From Spinacia oleracea (taxonomy: Eukaryota > Streptophyta > Magnoliopsida > Caryophyllales > Amaranthaceae), in assembly GCF_020520425.1 (NCBI RefSeq), contig NC_079492.1:138698361-138762360 (forward strand): a DNA stretch of 64,000 bases, given 5' to 3'. The notes under the pieces were generated by a model that saw nothing but the letters and a program-made list of their open reading frames with translations, did not search any database and was not told the DNA's origin. Made by a program: the position numbers and the translations under genes. How positions within the stretch are numbered: position 1 is the first letter of the stretch; each line of letters opens with the position of its first letter. Shown here in pieces: positions 33,206-45,454 of the stretch.

Positions 33206-35560
33206 GTCAGGTTCTGTTTAATATAACTTTGTTTTAATTTGGTGAGATTTGTTGTTACTATTCCAAGAGTACAATTATTTGTATGTTTCTTGAATTTAAC
33301 GTTAATTTAACCATTATTGGGGTTCGTCAAATTTTTTTATCTGTTAATTTGAGAATTTGTTGGGGTTTGAGAATTTGAGAATTTAACCATTGTTGGGGTT
33401 TCGTGTTTTAAATTTGAGAAATTGAGAATTAAACCATTATTGGGGTTTTGTCTAATTTGGTGTTACTATTATCGGTGTCTAATTGTTTGTATCTGGTAAA
33501 AGTCTTATATGCACGCATATTAGTAATTAAAACTTAGATTCGTTTGACGTTTCATGAATGTTCTAGAGCATGTAAAAAGTCTCCTCTCTTCTCCCAAAAC
33601 ACACACATACAAATACGCCTCGTAATGAGCACCAAGCAACCAATTAGTAAACTACTACATTCCGGTAAGTAAAAATTAAATGTTTTTCTGCTAAAAACGA
33701 AAATTATAATTTAAAACAAAAGTAAAAGTTTTAATTAAAAATAAATTAAAAATGTTGTTTTGATGCGTTTCATTTTTATGTCTTTCTGAAATATTCATTT
33801 TCGTTTTAGTAGAATTCAGTAGTTGGCCCATTTTTAAGCGGAATATCAAAATTATTGTTGCTTAACCAAATTTTTTTGCAATTTTGGTTTGCATGTAGAG
33901 TCCCTCTATTGGTTGGAGAGGAAGGTGCACAGATGTTGGGCAAGACGCGTGATGGGCGATGGGCGAGGCGGGGAAGGCGATGGGCGAGGCGACCGAGGCG
34001 CTGGTCAGGTTATAAGTTGTTTAAATTGGGTGAGATTTGTTACTACTTTGGGTTCGTCAATTCTTTTAAATTATAAACTGATTTGGTTGTTTGAATTTTA
34101 TTTTATTTGTGTGATTTGGTGGTATGAATTTATTTAGATTTGGTGGTATGATTTGTTGTTGAGTCTTGATAAGATTGGGACTTTGAGAATTGAACATGTT
34201 TCGGCTTTTTTTTTGATGGAATTTGTTTTTTTGTTGCCTTTTGTTTTCTCTTGCTGCAGTATTACTGGCTCAAATTCCTATTCTAAATAATGCTCAGTTA
34301 TCTTATATTTGTAAGCAATGGTCTATAAATTCAGTTTAGTTGGTTAAATCGTGGGCCATGACAATCAAATGTAACACCTAATATTTTGGGCCATTTATAT
34401 CTTGGTGTGTACCTAATATTCTGCTCTACCCAAGCAGCATTATGAATTGGTGTTGTTTGTTTGTAGAAATATCCTCATTTTTTTGAGTTGAATGCGGAAA
34501 TTAAGTACTTTAGTGAAAATCATGATATTATTTTCAGTTAGTGTGATTTGTAGGGGTTTAATTAGGGGTTTGATCTTGTTGTTTAGATAATTTTGTGTGT
34601 TTTTCTAGTGGATTGTCTTGATTTTCTTAATGTTATTGTTTATTAAAACACAAATCAAAACTAAATTACCTAAATTGATGTGTTAATCACATATTGAGCT
34701 CTAGATCAACCCCGTTATTGAGTACCTTGATGTCGTTGTCACTTTGTTGAGCCGAAACATGTAAATACAACTATTCTTGCGACTCGAACTCCCATTATTC
34801 ACTCTGTAATTTTGGTTAATTCAAGAAGAGATGAGGGATTAGGTTAGTTCACTATGCATGGGTGAGATCATTGTGCGTGGGTGAGGGGAGGAGGGAGATG
34901 ATGGGTTTTTAATACTGAATTTTGAAACAATGTGCGTGGGTGAGGGGAGGAGGTGAGATTAATATGCTTGGGTGAGATCATCCTGATGTAATTTTTTTTA
35001 GATGTATTTTTATTTATTAATTACTCACTATATTTTAATCGAATAAATGCATTTACTGATGCTCGCTACACAGAGGAATGAACTCCTTAAAACTAAGGCG
35101 TTGCAGAAGGATTCGGTTATTTCAGGCTTATCTTTTTTGTTCTTGATTTACAATTGATGCCGATTTCTGCTTGAATTCTGATGTTTTTTTTGTTTAATTT
35201 AGTTTTGAAATATATTAGGGTTAGTTAGGGTTTAAGACATGTTTTAACGGACTTAATAACATAGCTTGAGTGCATGGGGTTATATTCTGATTTGAATTTG
35301 AATTTTATTGATGTTTTATTTGTTCATCTGATTTTGCTGTTTTTCATGAGACTATTGGGTGTTATTGGATCAAATGTGACTGTATGTTGTTATGGTGAGA
35401 TTTGTTGATTTAGTTAGAATGAAATTTGATGATTTTCTTTTCGTTCCATGTAATTAAAAGCATGATCTAAAATCTGTAATAGTTAATTAAAATTTGTAAA
35501 CGCATGTATACAACTTATTCAATTAAAATCTTAGATAACTTATTCAATTAAAATCTGTAA
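33206..35560. other. Helitron left-arm non-coding sequence
   Basis: T-rich, intron-like sequence with a partial duplicate of 33.0-33.4 kb at 33.85-34.2 kb and a small duplication of gtgcgtgggtgaggggagga at 34873 and 34930. No recognisable gene. Confidence 0.45.
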
Positions 35561-35561
35561 T

Positions 35562-36052
35562 AACTTATTCAATTAAATTAAAAGCAGGAAAAGTAATCTG
35601 TAATAAGTAATTAAAATCAATAAAAAGCATGCATACAAATATTATGTTTAAGAGATTGGTTGGCCACATACCTTATGCCGTTGTTATAGTATGCCTTGAT
35701 GAACTTAACACCCAACTCAAAATCAAACTAAAAACCGAAATTATAACCTGCAAAAGAACAATTTATTTCAGATTTTTATAGAACACATGTTTAACTGAGT
35801 TACTTGATAATTAAAAATGAGAAGGGTATAACAACTTATTCAATTAAATTAAAAGCATGAAAAGTAATCTGTAATAAATAATTAAAATCAATAAAAAGCA
35901 TGCATATAAATATTATGTTTAAGAGATTGGTTCGCCACATACCTTATGCCGTTGTTATAGTATGCCTTGATGAACTTAACACCCAACTCAGAATCAAACT
36001 TAAAACCAAAATTATAACCTGCAAAAGAACAATTGATTTCAGATTTTTGATT
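35562..36052 (-). repeat. Tandem duplication (271-bp period) with an exon-like segment
   Basis: Two copies, about 35562-35783 and 35833-36052, are about 90-95% alike by eye. Each holds, on the minus strand, a stretch opened by gcag, reading GYNFGFKFDSELGVKF in the right copy, and closed by ataag|gtatgtgg. This looks like an exon of about 79 bases with both splice sites kept. It may be a captured host exon; the source is unknown. Confidence 0.55.
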
Positions 36053-37050
36053 TACTTAATGAACAAACCCTACTTCAAACCCCTACTAAATTCTGCATTA
36101 AAACAAATGTAAGTCAATTATATTTAAAATCATAATTCTAATAACAAAAAATTATATTATCACAAACCTTCGTTGTTGAAATCTGCAATTAAAAATTAAA
36201 AAAATTATGAGAGATTATTTAACCAAATGCATAAATTAAGATATAAAATAATTAATTAAAATCTATAGAAGCAAGAATATAACCTACCTTATATTTTGAA
36301 ATCTGCAAAATAAATAAGCACCACAATATTAGAAAAGAACATTTATTTTGTGCATACAGTCACAAATTTAATTTCTGTTCTTATTTTTTATAGTCTTGTA
36401 TAAATAAAAATGATACTGTTATGCGTACAACATTCCTTGTATTTTTATGATATACACAGATTTAAATATGCCCATACAATTAAAGTTTATGATTTATTAT
36501 TATAGAAAAATGGTTGAATTCTGTTTGTATTTTTTTTACAGAGGATTCATACGAAAAGTGTACTTACATGTGGGAGCGACTTCAAGAAGAAACAATGGTG
36601 ATGTGGTTCTTTTGAGAACGGATTTCTTCTGGGAATCAGCGGGGAGAGGTTTCTTGTTTTATGGTTTCTGGAATTTTTCTTCTGATTTCTGGTTTAGGAT
36701 CTGGTTTAGGATCAGGGCTTCTGCAGTTAATTAGAAAAATTTATTCTTTTAGATTTGTAATATTTTTCGTTTCATTTGGTAACTGCAATAAGTGTAATAT
36801 TTTATTTTCCTTATTTGTTTTTCGTTTCATTTGGTAACTGCAGTAGTTGTAATATTTTATTTTCCTTATTTTCATTTATTTCCTGATTTAATCAATCAAT
36901 CAACATCAGCTTTGGTAATTGAGATAAAAAGGATTGATTTTGGGCGTCACTTAAGGTCTGGGGTGCAATTAAACTGTAGAACTGCGTTGGGGTATTTTAG
37001 TCTTTTAACTGGGGGACACGAAAAGCCAAATTACAAAATAGACCTCAGCT
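36053..37050. other. Helitron 5' arm
   Basis: A short direct repeat (ttcgtttcatttggtaactgca near 36766 and 36822) and otherwise AT-rich sequence leading to the 5' end. No gene. Confidence 0.45.
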
Positions 37051-37070
37051 GTTCCTTTATAGAATAGAGA

Positions 37071-38118
37071 TAAAATAAAAAAGTTACCCATTTAATACTC
37101 CCTATTTACTGGCCATGCTCATACATTTATTTTTTGTTTTTGACATCAATATAATTTGTATAATTAAAAAAAAGGTATACACACTAGCTAGCTAGCTATT
37201 ACATTTCTTTTTTTTTGATAGTACACACTACTGTAGTACGGAGTAGTACACTAGCTAGATTAGGTCAATGACCCGTGCATGGACGAATATTCTAATTCGG
37301 AGTGTTATTTGACTATTTTTTTAATAATATATTTGACTGAAATACTTAATAAATCTAGCTTTAAAGTACTCGTTTAATCATCTAATACAAGGTATGCAAT
37401 TTCCGTTCAACTATGTATTACGTGTTTTATACACTTGATATGCTTTTGACCAAAATATTCGATATATTTTATTATTATTATATTACTTATTATTTATATT
37501 TATATTATTATTATTATATATAACTAATTATTTTTTATTAATTACTATAATTAATTATTTATCATTTATTATTATTTTAGTAATTAATTACGGATTATTA
37601 ATTATTAATTATATAGTCATTTATTATTTAGTTATTAATTATTAATTATGAATTATTATTAATATTTATCATTCATTATAATTATTTATTAATAATTACA
37701 GATTATTATTATTTATGATATAGTTATTTAGTTATTAATTAACATTTTTATTATTATTTTGTAATTACTAATTATTATTTTATTTTTTATTATTTATCTT
37801 TAATTATTTGTTATTTGTTATTTATTATTTATTATTACAGCTAGTCCAACTACTCCCGTTTCCAACATTATGTTCCAAGTTCTACCTTTACACATTTTGT
37901 ATCATTTATTTTTGTATATCTTAACGTATTTGACCTTATTCTTTCTGAAACTTTTTTTTTCCAGACGAGTTCTCAAATTGCGGTTGAGAATTCGATTCAT
38001 GTGGTCTCACGGTAGGCCAGTGCTGTGGACCATTAACCTGCACAGGCACCTTCAGTGGAGAGTGCACAAAATAGCAAGTTTGATTCCAAACGAAGCCGGC
38101 CTTATAGTCCATTTCCAT
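37071..38118. other. AT-rich spacer with TTA-rich simple sequence
   Basis: 37455-37840 is low-complexity TTATTATT / TAATTATTAATT sequence. 37862-38118 shows nothing recognisable. Confidence 0.5.
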
Positions 38119-38119
38119 T

Positions 38120-38300
38120 GATTTTTTTTTTTTTTTTTTGGTGTACCATCCGGTTCACCCTTAGGGCTAATCCGGAATCGGGGCGAGTTCTGAGTGGATA
38201 GGTTTCATTCCCCTCCCAATTGTTGTTGCGGGGGATCGAACATGGGTCCTCCCTACGAAGTTCAGCTTCAATCACCACTGAACCAACAGTCAATTGGTCC
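38120..38300 (-). mobile_element. tRNA-derived SINE
   Basis: On the minus strand: an A-box-like tggttcagtggtga (38285-38272), a B-box-like ccatgttcgatcccc (38245-38231), a body ending ggtgtacacc-like gatggtacacc, and an A tail (plus-strand T run 38122-38139). Flanks tccatttcc (38108) and tccattccc (38298) are likely target copies. Resembles the plant Au-type SINE group. Confidence 0.75.
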
Positions 38301-38688
38301 ATTCCCTTTGAATTTGGTTGACGTGTTTTGTTTTGTTGATTTGATTTGATTTCATTGCTTCGGTATTTTATTTCTTTCTGTTAAGTTTACATTGATTTAA
38401 TTTGGTGGTTACGTTGATAGCTAGTCCCATCTTCCCGGCTTTCGGGCTACTGGAGGCCGGAGGTTGTCTAAGGACATGTAATTTTTATTTTTTAAAAAAT
38501 GTGTGCTAATAATGATGGCAAGGCTTCTGCACAAAACACTTTCTATCCATTTACGTGATACTCCTAATCTCCCATGTGTCGCACTTCTTCCGTTTAAGTA
38601 ATTGTTTCATTTTAAAATGGAAAAATTGACAAATAAAGTTAGTCACAACTATGGACGTTCATCTTTAAAATGGCTCGATTATGGATTA
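38301..38688. other. Non-coding spacer
   Basis: No gene or clear repeat is seen. Confidence 0.4.
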
Positions 38689-39112
38689 TTAGTCTTATAT
38701 GCGTGCGATGCGTGCGATGATATATTATATTATGTAGAAAAAAATTAATCGCAAACTTTCTCAACAGAAAAAGTAATACATCAAAATCATTGGGGGGTGC
38801 ATTTTTGTTACGGAGTATATTTGTTTAAAATATTTAAATTAAAATATGATTTATTTTGAAAACATAAATTGTGGCATAATAAAATACGGAGTATTAAGGA
38901 AAAAATAAATTATGTATTTAATAAGGTGTATATTTGGCTATGATTAAGTGTTTTATTGTCACTTTTTTTTTCCACTTTTTGTATGTTGTGATTAAATGTG
39001 GTTGACTAACTATTTTTCTTTTATTCTTTTTTATTTTATTTTTCAATTAATGTCAATATCGGGGACACCAAAAAGGCATTTACAAAAATGACCTCAATAG
39101 TTCTCTTATAGA
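38689..39112 (-). mobile_element. Non-autonomous Helitron (424 bp), same family as the 12.5-kb element
   Basis: On the minus strand the 5' end reads TCTATAAGAGAACTATTGAG then gtcatttttgtaaatg and ggtgtcccc, close to the large element's 5' end. The 3' end reads GCACGCATCGCACGC then atataagaCTAA, followed by host T. Flanking A and T fit the Helitron A|T target. It could be moved by the RepHel of the large element. Confidence 0.75.
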
Positions 39113-39229
39113 TTTAAAACGACGGTTATACACAAACTAAAATTATGTTATTATAATTAATCACCACAAAATAATAAGTAAGAAAAATTGTTTACAAAGT
39201 GCGATCATCAAAAGAAAAAAATTCCGATG

Positions 39230-40601
39230 AATTATATAAATAAACCCTTATTGAAACCTTTCGATGAAGTTTTCAATATGAAGAGAGTAAATAGTGCATT
39301 ATACGCCCTCACCAAATTTTCTTTTCCCAAGGGAATCAAGAGAGACTACTCATTGTTTTCCAAAATTCTGAAACCATTGTACTTGTCTATGTTGATGATC
39401 TCCCGTTGACTGGAGATGATGAAGCAGAAATAACAACATTCAAGAGAGAATTACATGAAGCTTTCACTGTGAAGGACCTTGGTGGGATAAGATATTTTCT
39501 TGGCGTTGAAGTTTCCAGGAACTCTAAAGGAACTATGTTGGATCAAAGAAAATTAGAAGATTGCAAATCCACTAAATTTCCTTTTCCCAAGGGAATCAAG
39601 TTTTCTGTTCAACAAGGGGAGATATTGGAAGATCCTGAAATATACAGAAGATTTATTGGAAAGCTACTTTACTTGAACCATCACAAGACATGATATCTCA
39701 TACAGTGTTCAGTAGCTGAGTTAGTTCATTACCGAACCAAGAAAACCACATATTCCCGTTGTTATCCATGTGGTGAAATACTTAGGTGGAACCCTAGAAT
39801 GGGGATTATACTACCCTGCGAACTCTGAGATCAAGTTAACAGCTTTATGTGACTCAAATTGGGGTAATTGTGCATTCAATGCTAGGTCTCTTACTAGATA
39901 TTGTGTGTTCCTAGGAGAATCCTTGGTCTTATGCATGGAAGACAGATAAGCAAAAACCCACTTACAAATCAACAACATAAGCAGAATATAGGTGCACGTC
40001 TCACACTACAAGTGAGATTGTGTGGTTAGATGCATGGTATTCTGGAAGATTTTGGGTACCCTGTACCAAGCCTATTGATCTCTTTGTGGTACCAAATCAA
40101 CCATGCATTTGGATCACAACCCTATTTTTCATGAAAGAACTAAGCACCTCAACGTGGATTTTCACTATGTAAGGGGTCACTTACAAGATGGTACTTTAAA
40201 TGTTCTTCATCTTCGATCTTTCTTACAACTATAGCAGACTTGATGACTAAGTCATTAAGTGAGCAGCAATACAAACATCTATCATACATGTTTCCATAGT
40301 TCTAGCTTGAGGGGGATATTGAGTAAATGAATTTAATGAAGTGTTGTTGCATATAGGAACACCAATATTTACTTCCCTACACCTTAGCACATGTAAATAA
40401 TTCCTTGGTTCACATGTCTGTGTAAGCAGCCTTTTTGTATTGATCCTAGATAGATATCACATGTGACTTTTTGTCATTTCGTACAACTCTTCCTAGGTTA
40501 ATGGTGTAGCCTTTGTACATAAGGTAGCAAGGGTTACTTGTTGCCGTTTTGTAACAAAATACACACAAAAATATAGAAAGAGGAACAACCTCAAAACATC
40601 A
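39230..40601 (+). mobile_element. Fossil Ty1/Copia element, 3' part with LTR
   Basis: Remnant of pol: reverse-transcriptase region (ending in the variable-loop motif and LTGDDEAEI), then a stretch typical of the connection and RNase H domains. A purine tract (gagggggat, about 40309-40317) follows, then an LTR from about 40320 (tgagtaaatg) to about 40601 (aacatca). The 5' part is absent from this place. The coding part is broken in several places, so the copy is old. Confidence 0.75.
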
Positions 40602-41451
40602 GAATTTCTAGTGGAAAAAATTATTTGTTTGTTAAACTTCTTTAATTATGCACATTACTAAAAATTCTCGAGAAATTGGTAATACGTTTGTGATTCTTTG
40701 AGTGCAATGCTTGAAAATCAATTCAAGTTCGGAATATTATGCAACAATCCCTAGCTACGTAAGCTACCCCGAGTTCCCCAATCCAGCCCAAATGATCAAA
40801 TCATGTTCGTGTCGGCTCACTATCAATCCTAAGTGTAACTGCGAGTCCAATACTGAGGCCCAATCTAACCCATAAGCCTCAATTGTCTTGCCACCTGATC
40901 CAATATGAAGTGGGCCTCGTGGTTTTGTTATTTTCCTCGGAATTCTTTCTTTTTGGTCGTTTCCCTTTTACGAGTAATTGTTTTCATGCAATTAAGGAAA
41001 GTTTGGAGCTTTGTAGAATTATCATCAACTTCTTAATTATTAATTAATGGTTGTAGCAGAAAGCTAAGCTTCAAGGCAAACTAAAGGTTATAGGGACTAG
41101 GGAGTATATATGCCAATGATTGTACTTTGAGAAGTTGGCTTATATGAAGTATTCAACATCGACATCAAACGTGAAGCTGTCAAAAAAAAAAAAACATCAA
41201 ACGTGATAACGATGGAACATACTACGTAAATTTGTAAGAATGTCGATTAGTTTATAATGATAAATTAATCAACTAATTGAAGATTTGAAGGTCATGATAT
41301 CATTCCCTAATATCCTCTCAATATGTTTACAAAAACAAACACATTCTAATAGGTAAGATACTCACTTATAAGGTCAATTAGTTTTTATCCGGTTGTATAA
41401 AACTGTTTGGTAAATACACTGTTTTTTTTTTTGAGTAAAAAATACACTGTA
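40602..41451. other. Non-coding spacer
   Basis: No gene; a few A/T runs. Nothing recognisable. Confidence 0.4.
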
Positions 41452-41684
41452 CACTACAAGAAATTGTACTATTAACGACGGGAAATTCCGTCGCGAAAGG
41501 CCAATAATCGTTGATTAACGACGGGATTTCCTGTCGCGAACCCGTCATAAAAGGGGGTCGTCGTTAATAGAAAGTCCCGTCGTAAACCCGTCGTAAAAGA
41601 CATTTGCGGCGGCTATTCCCGTCATTGTTTGTTTGTTGACCCGTCGTAATTAGGTTGTCGTTAAATATACAAATTCTTGTAGTG
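41452..41684. mobile_element. CACTA-type MITE (233 bp)
   Basis: Ends CACTACAAGAAATT and AATTCTTGTAGTG are perfect, with a 3-bp target copy GTA on each side (41449-41451 and 41685-41687), as for CACTA elements. Inside, gacggg and cccgtcg words repeat, likely transposase-binding sites. No coding capacity. Confidence 0.9.
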
Positions 41685-42207
41685 GTAGTTATTAGCCGAT
41701 TTATACAATATTATAAATAAAGTACGGAATATTTGAATGTTTGGTAAAGGTTAGTAGATTTTAACCAACTGCTGGATGTTACCTACAATTATTTCAACTT
41801 GAATTCACAAACTTACCTTCCAACAAACCTATAAGCGTTTTGAATATAAGTCCTCTTTCAATCTTCTTCCAACTAAACGCTCCCATTAGAAATAGGACTT
41901 ATCTCCATAAGAGTAGTTAACATTTTCTGTTTTGCGTCAAAACGTTTTTTTTTGTTTCTAACCTCGTCTCAACCAAGTAGGCAAGTACTTATATTCTGTT
42001 TTACCAAAACAAAGTTACTCAAGAATCCGATATTTGTATTCTGTTTGCATTTATGTTTGACTGACTACTTTTTCGGAGGATTTAATACTTCAATGTAACG
42101 GTCTAGAGACTATAACTTGTTCATTTATGCATTAATGCGTATGAAGTCATGAAGATAAGAGAAAGAGAATTAGAAATACAGATCCAGTAGAAAAATTGAA
42201 ATTCCTT
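41685..42207. other. Non-coding spacer
   Basis: Nothing recognisable. Confidence 0.4.
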
Positions 42208-42525
42208 CCTCTGTTTTTTTTTTTTTGTTATTTACATTTTTCTCTTTGGGTGTTTCAAATTATGTTTTATATTTCCTTTTATATTATCACATAAATGTTT
42301 TAATATTCTATCAAAATTTATGTCCAATGATTATTTAACCAATTAAATTCATTGGGTTATTTAAAATTTTCTCATTTTTCCAATATCAAATTTTTGAAAA
42401 AGGTGAAAACATTATAAATAAACGTAATTTTCCTTGTTTAAATAAAAAAATAGAGGAATCTCAATGCCCATTAATTAAACATTAATAAACGTGCAAAATG
42501 TCAAACGTAAAGAATAAAAAAGACG
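42208..42525. mobile_element. Stowaway-like MITE, worn
   Basis: The left part (ttcctctgtttttttt, ttgttatttacatttttctc) and right part (gtgcaaaatgtcaaacgtaa, agaataaaaaag) match the family at 19366-19714 and 44546-44901. The right terminal bases are lost or diverged. Confidence 0.6.
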
Positions 42526-42528
42526 AAA

Positions 42529-42852
42529 ATGATAAAGGTCGCAACATGCGACCTTTAAGACGTGTCACAGTGATGACATGTCATGTTTACGTGTCATGAT
42601 TTAAATTGGAAACTGAAATATATAACCTATTATATATGTACAAAAAATGCGGGAAAATCTTAATATTCTAATTTGTTTCCTTTTTTATATCGACTACCTT
42701 ATTTACATATTTTCATAGTAAAAATATTGAATTGGTAGTAAAAATATTCGGATGATGCATAGCCTATGTGGCGCCTATATGTACCAATTAAACTGCGACA
42801 CATAGATTGAGACAACTAAATGTTGTCGCAACTTGCGACCTTTATCATCACC
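42529..42852. mobile_element. MITE with tgataaaggtcgcaa ends
   Basis: Left atgataaaggtcgcaacatg and reversed right tgataaaggtcgcaagttg are inverted repeats. The superfamily is uncertain (Mutator-like is possible); no target copy is clear. Confidence 0.55.
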
Positions 42853-42875
42853 CTAAAAAAGAAACGAAGAAAATA

Positions 42876-43250
42876 CTCCCTCCGTTCCAAAATATTTGTT
42901 ACGTTTGGACTTTTGCACGTTTATTAACGTATAATAAAGATTCTTTTGGTTTTTTATTAAAAAAATAAACCAAGTAAAACCTCAATCCACTAATAATTAC
43001 AACAACCAATAAGATTGTTTTATTTATCAAAATGAACCAATAATGGAAAAGCACAAAGATTGCTAACTTAACATACTTGGGAAATTGTAAAGAAATTTAA
43101 TGAGTTGAAAAAATTGGACCAATTAAAATTAAAAGTTGGCACAAAAAATAATATTATAATAAGTTTATAAAAGGAAAGATTCCCCCATGTAACAAACATT
43201 TTGAAACAACCTAAAAGAAATATGTAACAAACATTTTGGAACGGAGAGAG
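42876..43250. mobile_element. Stowaway-like MITE (375 bp)
   Basis: Left ctccctccgttccaaaatat and right attttggaacggagagag with TA on both sides. The inverted repeats extend through tttgttacgttt / aaacatt. Confidence 0.85.
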
Positions 43251-44424
43251 TAGTATTTTAAACTTTTTTTTTTATTTTATTTTTTGAGGGAAAAACTAGT
43301 ACTGTAATAACCAAGAAGAAAGGGAACATCATTGCATGGCAGTGGCATAATGGCATCCTTGGAAACTTAAGCATTTTAAAGTTTTACTCAGCTGTATCAT
43401 ATCATACCCCCTCTCTTGTTATCTTGTTACCCTTGGATGCACAATACACCGAAATTTACTTTACATTTTTTATCAAAAAATATTTCCGTAGTTTTCACTT
43501 TGACTAATTAACCCTGCAAAAAAAATATCACTAAAAAAAAAAAAAAATTAACCCGAAAACACTAGCTACCTTACGGCCTAGCCTATCGACTGGTCGGTTT
43601 CACCAACTCCTCCGGACATGTTGACAACTTGTAGGACACTAAAATTGACACCCTACCGTCCCTTTTCAATTCTCCTAATTAGGACACTAATCATTGTTTC
43701 TTTTCCACTAATTATATCACGAGGCCCCCTCAACTCACAACTAATACCATAAGATATGGTTTTATACAATTCTTATACTTATATTTTTTTTATTAAAAAA
43801 AGATATGGTCCACTAAAAAAAGTATCTTTTTCTCACGAGTGTCCTCCTATGATTGGTCATGTGTGTCTCGCACCACAACACGTGGCACCGGTTCGGCTTG
43901 TGTCACACTAATGCGGTACTAATGTATTATGCTCGTGTCACCGACTATTTTAATTTTTAGAGGGGCACCTTCTGTAATTTCACCCACCTACTATATCGAG
44001 TATGTTTTCTAAGAATACAATAATGATAAAAGGTCTCACATTTACCGGTTAGGTTAGGTTACCAAACCCTTTTTCAATTCGGCTCACTTTAGCTAATGGG
44101 TCCGTTTATTAAATGAAACGAAAGTAATACTAGCATAGTAGCATTTGACTATCCGTTACTCCGTTTGTTCCTCGATTCTGAATCCTCTATCCGACAATTT
44201 GTATAATTACTTGTATATTAAAGAGTATAGATAAAAGAACTTATGTGGTTTTAGATATTTCTTCCGTATTTTAAAATGATATATAATTTGACCGATACGT
44301 AGTTTTAGGAAAGTAATTTGAATTTATTAAAATAAGATGAAAGTGGGGTAGTGGGTGAATTATTTATTATAGTAAAAAGATAATGTGAGTAATTGTGGCT
44401 GTGTGGGGACCACAAGAAATATTA
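43251..44424. other. Non-coding spacer
   Basis: No gene or clear repeat. AT-rich with short A runs. Confidence 0.4.
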
Positions 44425-45117
44425 CTCCATCCGTTCCTAAATATGTGTCCTATTTGGATGAATGCGCGGTGTTTAAGAAAAATGAGAAGTGTGTAAGAAA
44501 AACAACAATGGTGGTGTTTTTTTTGGAGAAAAGATAAAGTAGATACTGTCTCCGTTTCTTTTTGTTATTTACGTTTGGTTTTTTACAAGTTTATTAACGA
44601 CTAATTAATGTGCATTGAGATTCTTCTATTTTGTATTTAAGCAAGAAAATTACGTTTATTTATATTTTTTTCACTTTTATCAATATTCTGATATTGGGAA
44701 AATGGGAAATTTTTAATGTCCCAATGAAAATGTGTGAATGATTAAATGACACAATGAATTTAATTGGTTAAAATAATCATTGGATACAGATTTTGATAGA
44801 ATATTAAAACATTTATGTGATAATGTAAAAGGAAATGCATGTAAAGAACATCTTGAGACACCTAAAAAGAAAAATGTAAAGAACAAAAAGAAACGGAGGG
44901 ATTGATTGTTTATTGCTAAAGTATAAATAAAAGTGGATGTGGGGATTGAAAAGTGGAAAAAGTGTAGAATGTGTAAGAAAAGATAATCATGATTTATAGA
45001 AAAGTGATAAAAGTGTGATATAAAAGTGGAAAAATTGTATGTTTAAAAATAGAAACATGACACTTATAAAGGAACACTATTTTTAGAAACAGGACACGTA
45101 TTTTGGAACAGAGAGAG
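44425..45117. mobile_element. Stowaway-like MITE split by another MITE
   Basis: Left ctccatccgttcctaaatat and right tattttggaacagagagag with TA on both sides; gtgtcctattt pairs with aacaggacac. The inner element at 44546-44901 interrupts it; without that it is about 335 bp. Confidence 0.75.
44546..44901. mobile_element. Nested Stowaway-like MITE
   Basis: Left ctgtctccgtttctttttgt and right aacaaaaagaaacggaggga are inverted repeats. The body (ttacgtttggt, gactaattaatgtgcattga) matches 19366-19714. Confidence 0.75.
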
Positions 45118-45454
45118 TAATATAATGGAAGTCGGGACCAAGACATGTCAAAAAAGAAAAGTTTATCTCTTTTTAAAATACGGTCGTTTAAGAAAAAATG
45201 TATCTCTTTTTAAAATACGGAAAGAGTATGAAAATAAAGTAGTTAATGAATTATTAATATAAACCAATATGGAGTAAAAAAGAGTGACATACAAGTAGTA
45301 CATTGATAGTGAGATAGGAGATTTTGATTCGTGTTCCTCCCTTCACTCTTGAGTACTTCTCTATCTATACTACAAAATAATAAATATTTACTCGAAAAGT
45401 TGCATGTCACATGTAACTCTCTTAAAATTACAACTCAAACTATGATGTACTGAG
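45118..45454. other. Non-coding spacer
   Basis: Contains a short internal duplication, tatctctttttaaaatacgg, at about 45164 and 45200. Nothing coding. Confidence 0.4.

Larger units (their letters stand above)
24552..37070 (-). mobile_element. Autonomous Helitron, apparently whole (12.5 kb)
   Basis: The element runs on the minus strand. The 3' end reads GCACGCATCGCGTGC (hairpin) then ataaaataCTAG, followed by host T at 24551. The 5' end reads TCTCTATTCTATAAAGGAAC, preceded by A. Both ends match the small element at 38689-39112, which supports pairing them. Inside, in order from the 5' end, are a 5-kb arm with apparently captured DNA, RepHel (32080-27059) and an RPA-like gene (26805-24779), both facing the 3' end as in other plant Helitrons. 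Both reading frames look intact, so the copy may be recent and possibly active. The 5' border is the least certain point. Confidence 0.8.

Noticed and set aside
37258-37300. Possible third Helitron 3' end (cccgtgcatgg with ctaat on the minus strand)
   Set aside because: The hairpin is weak and no matching 5' end was found upstream of it.
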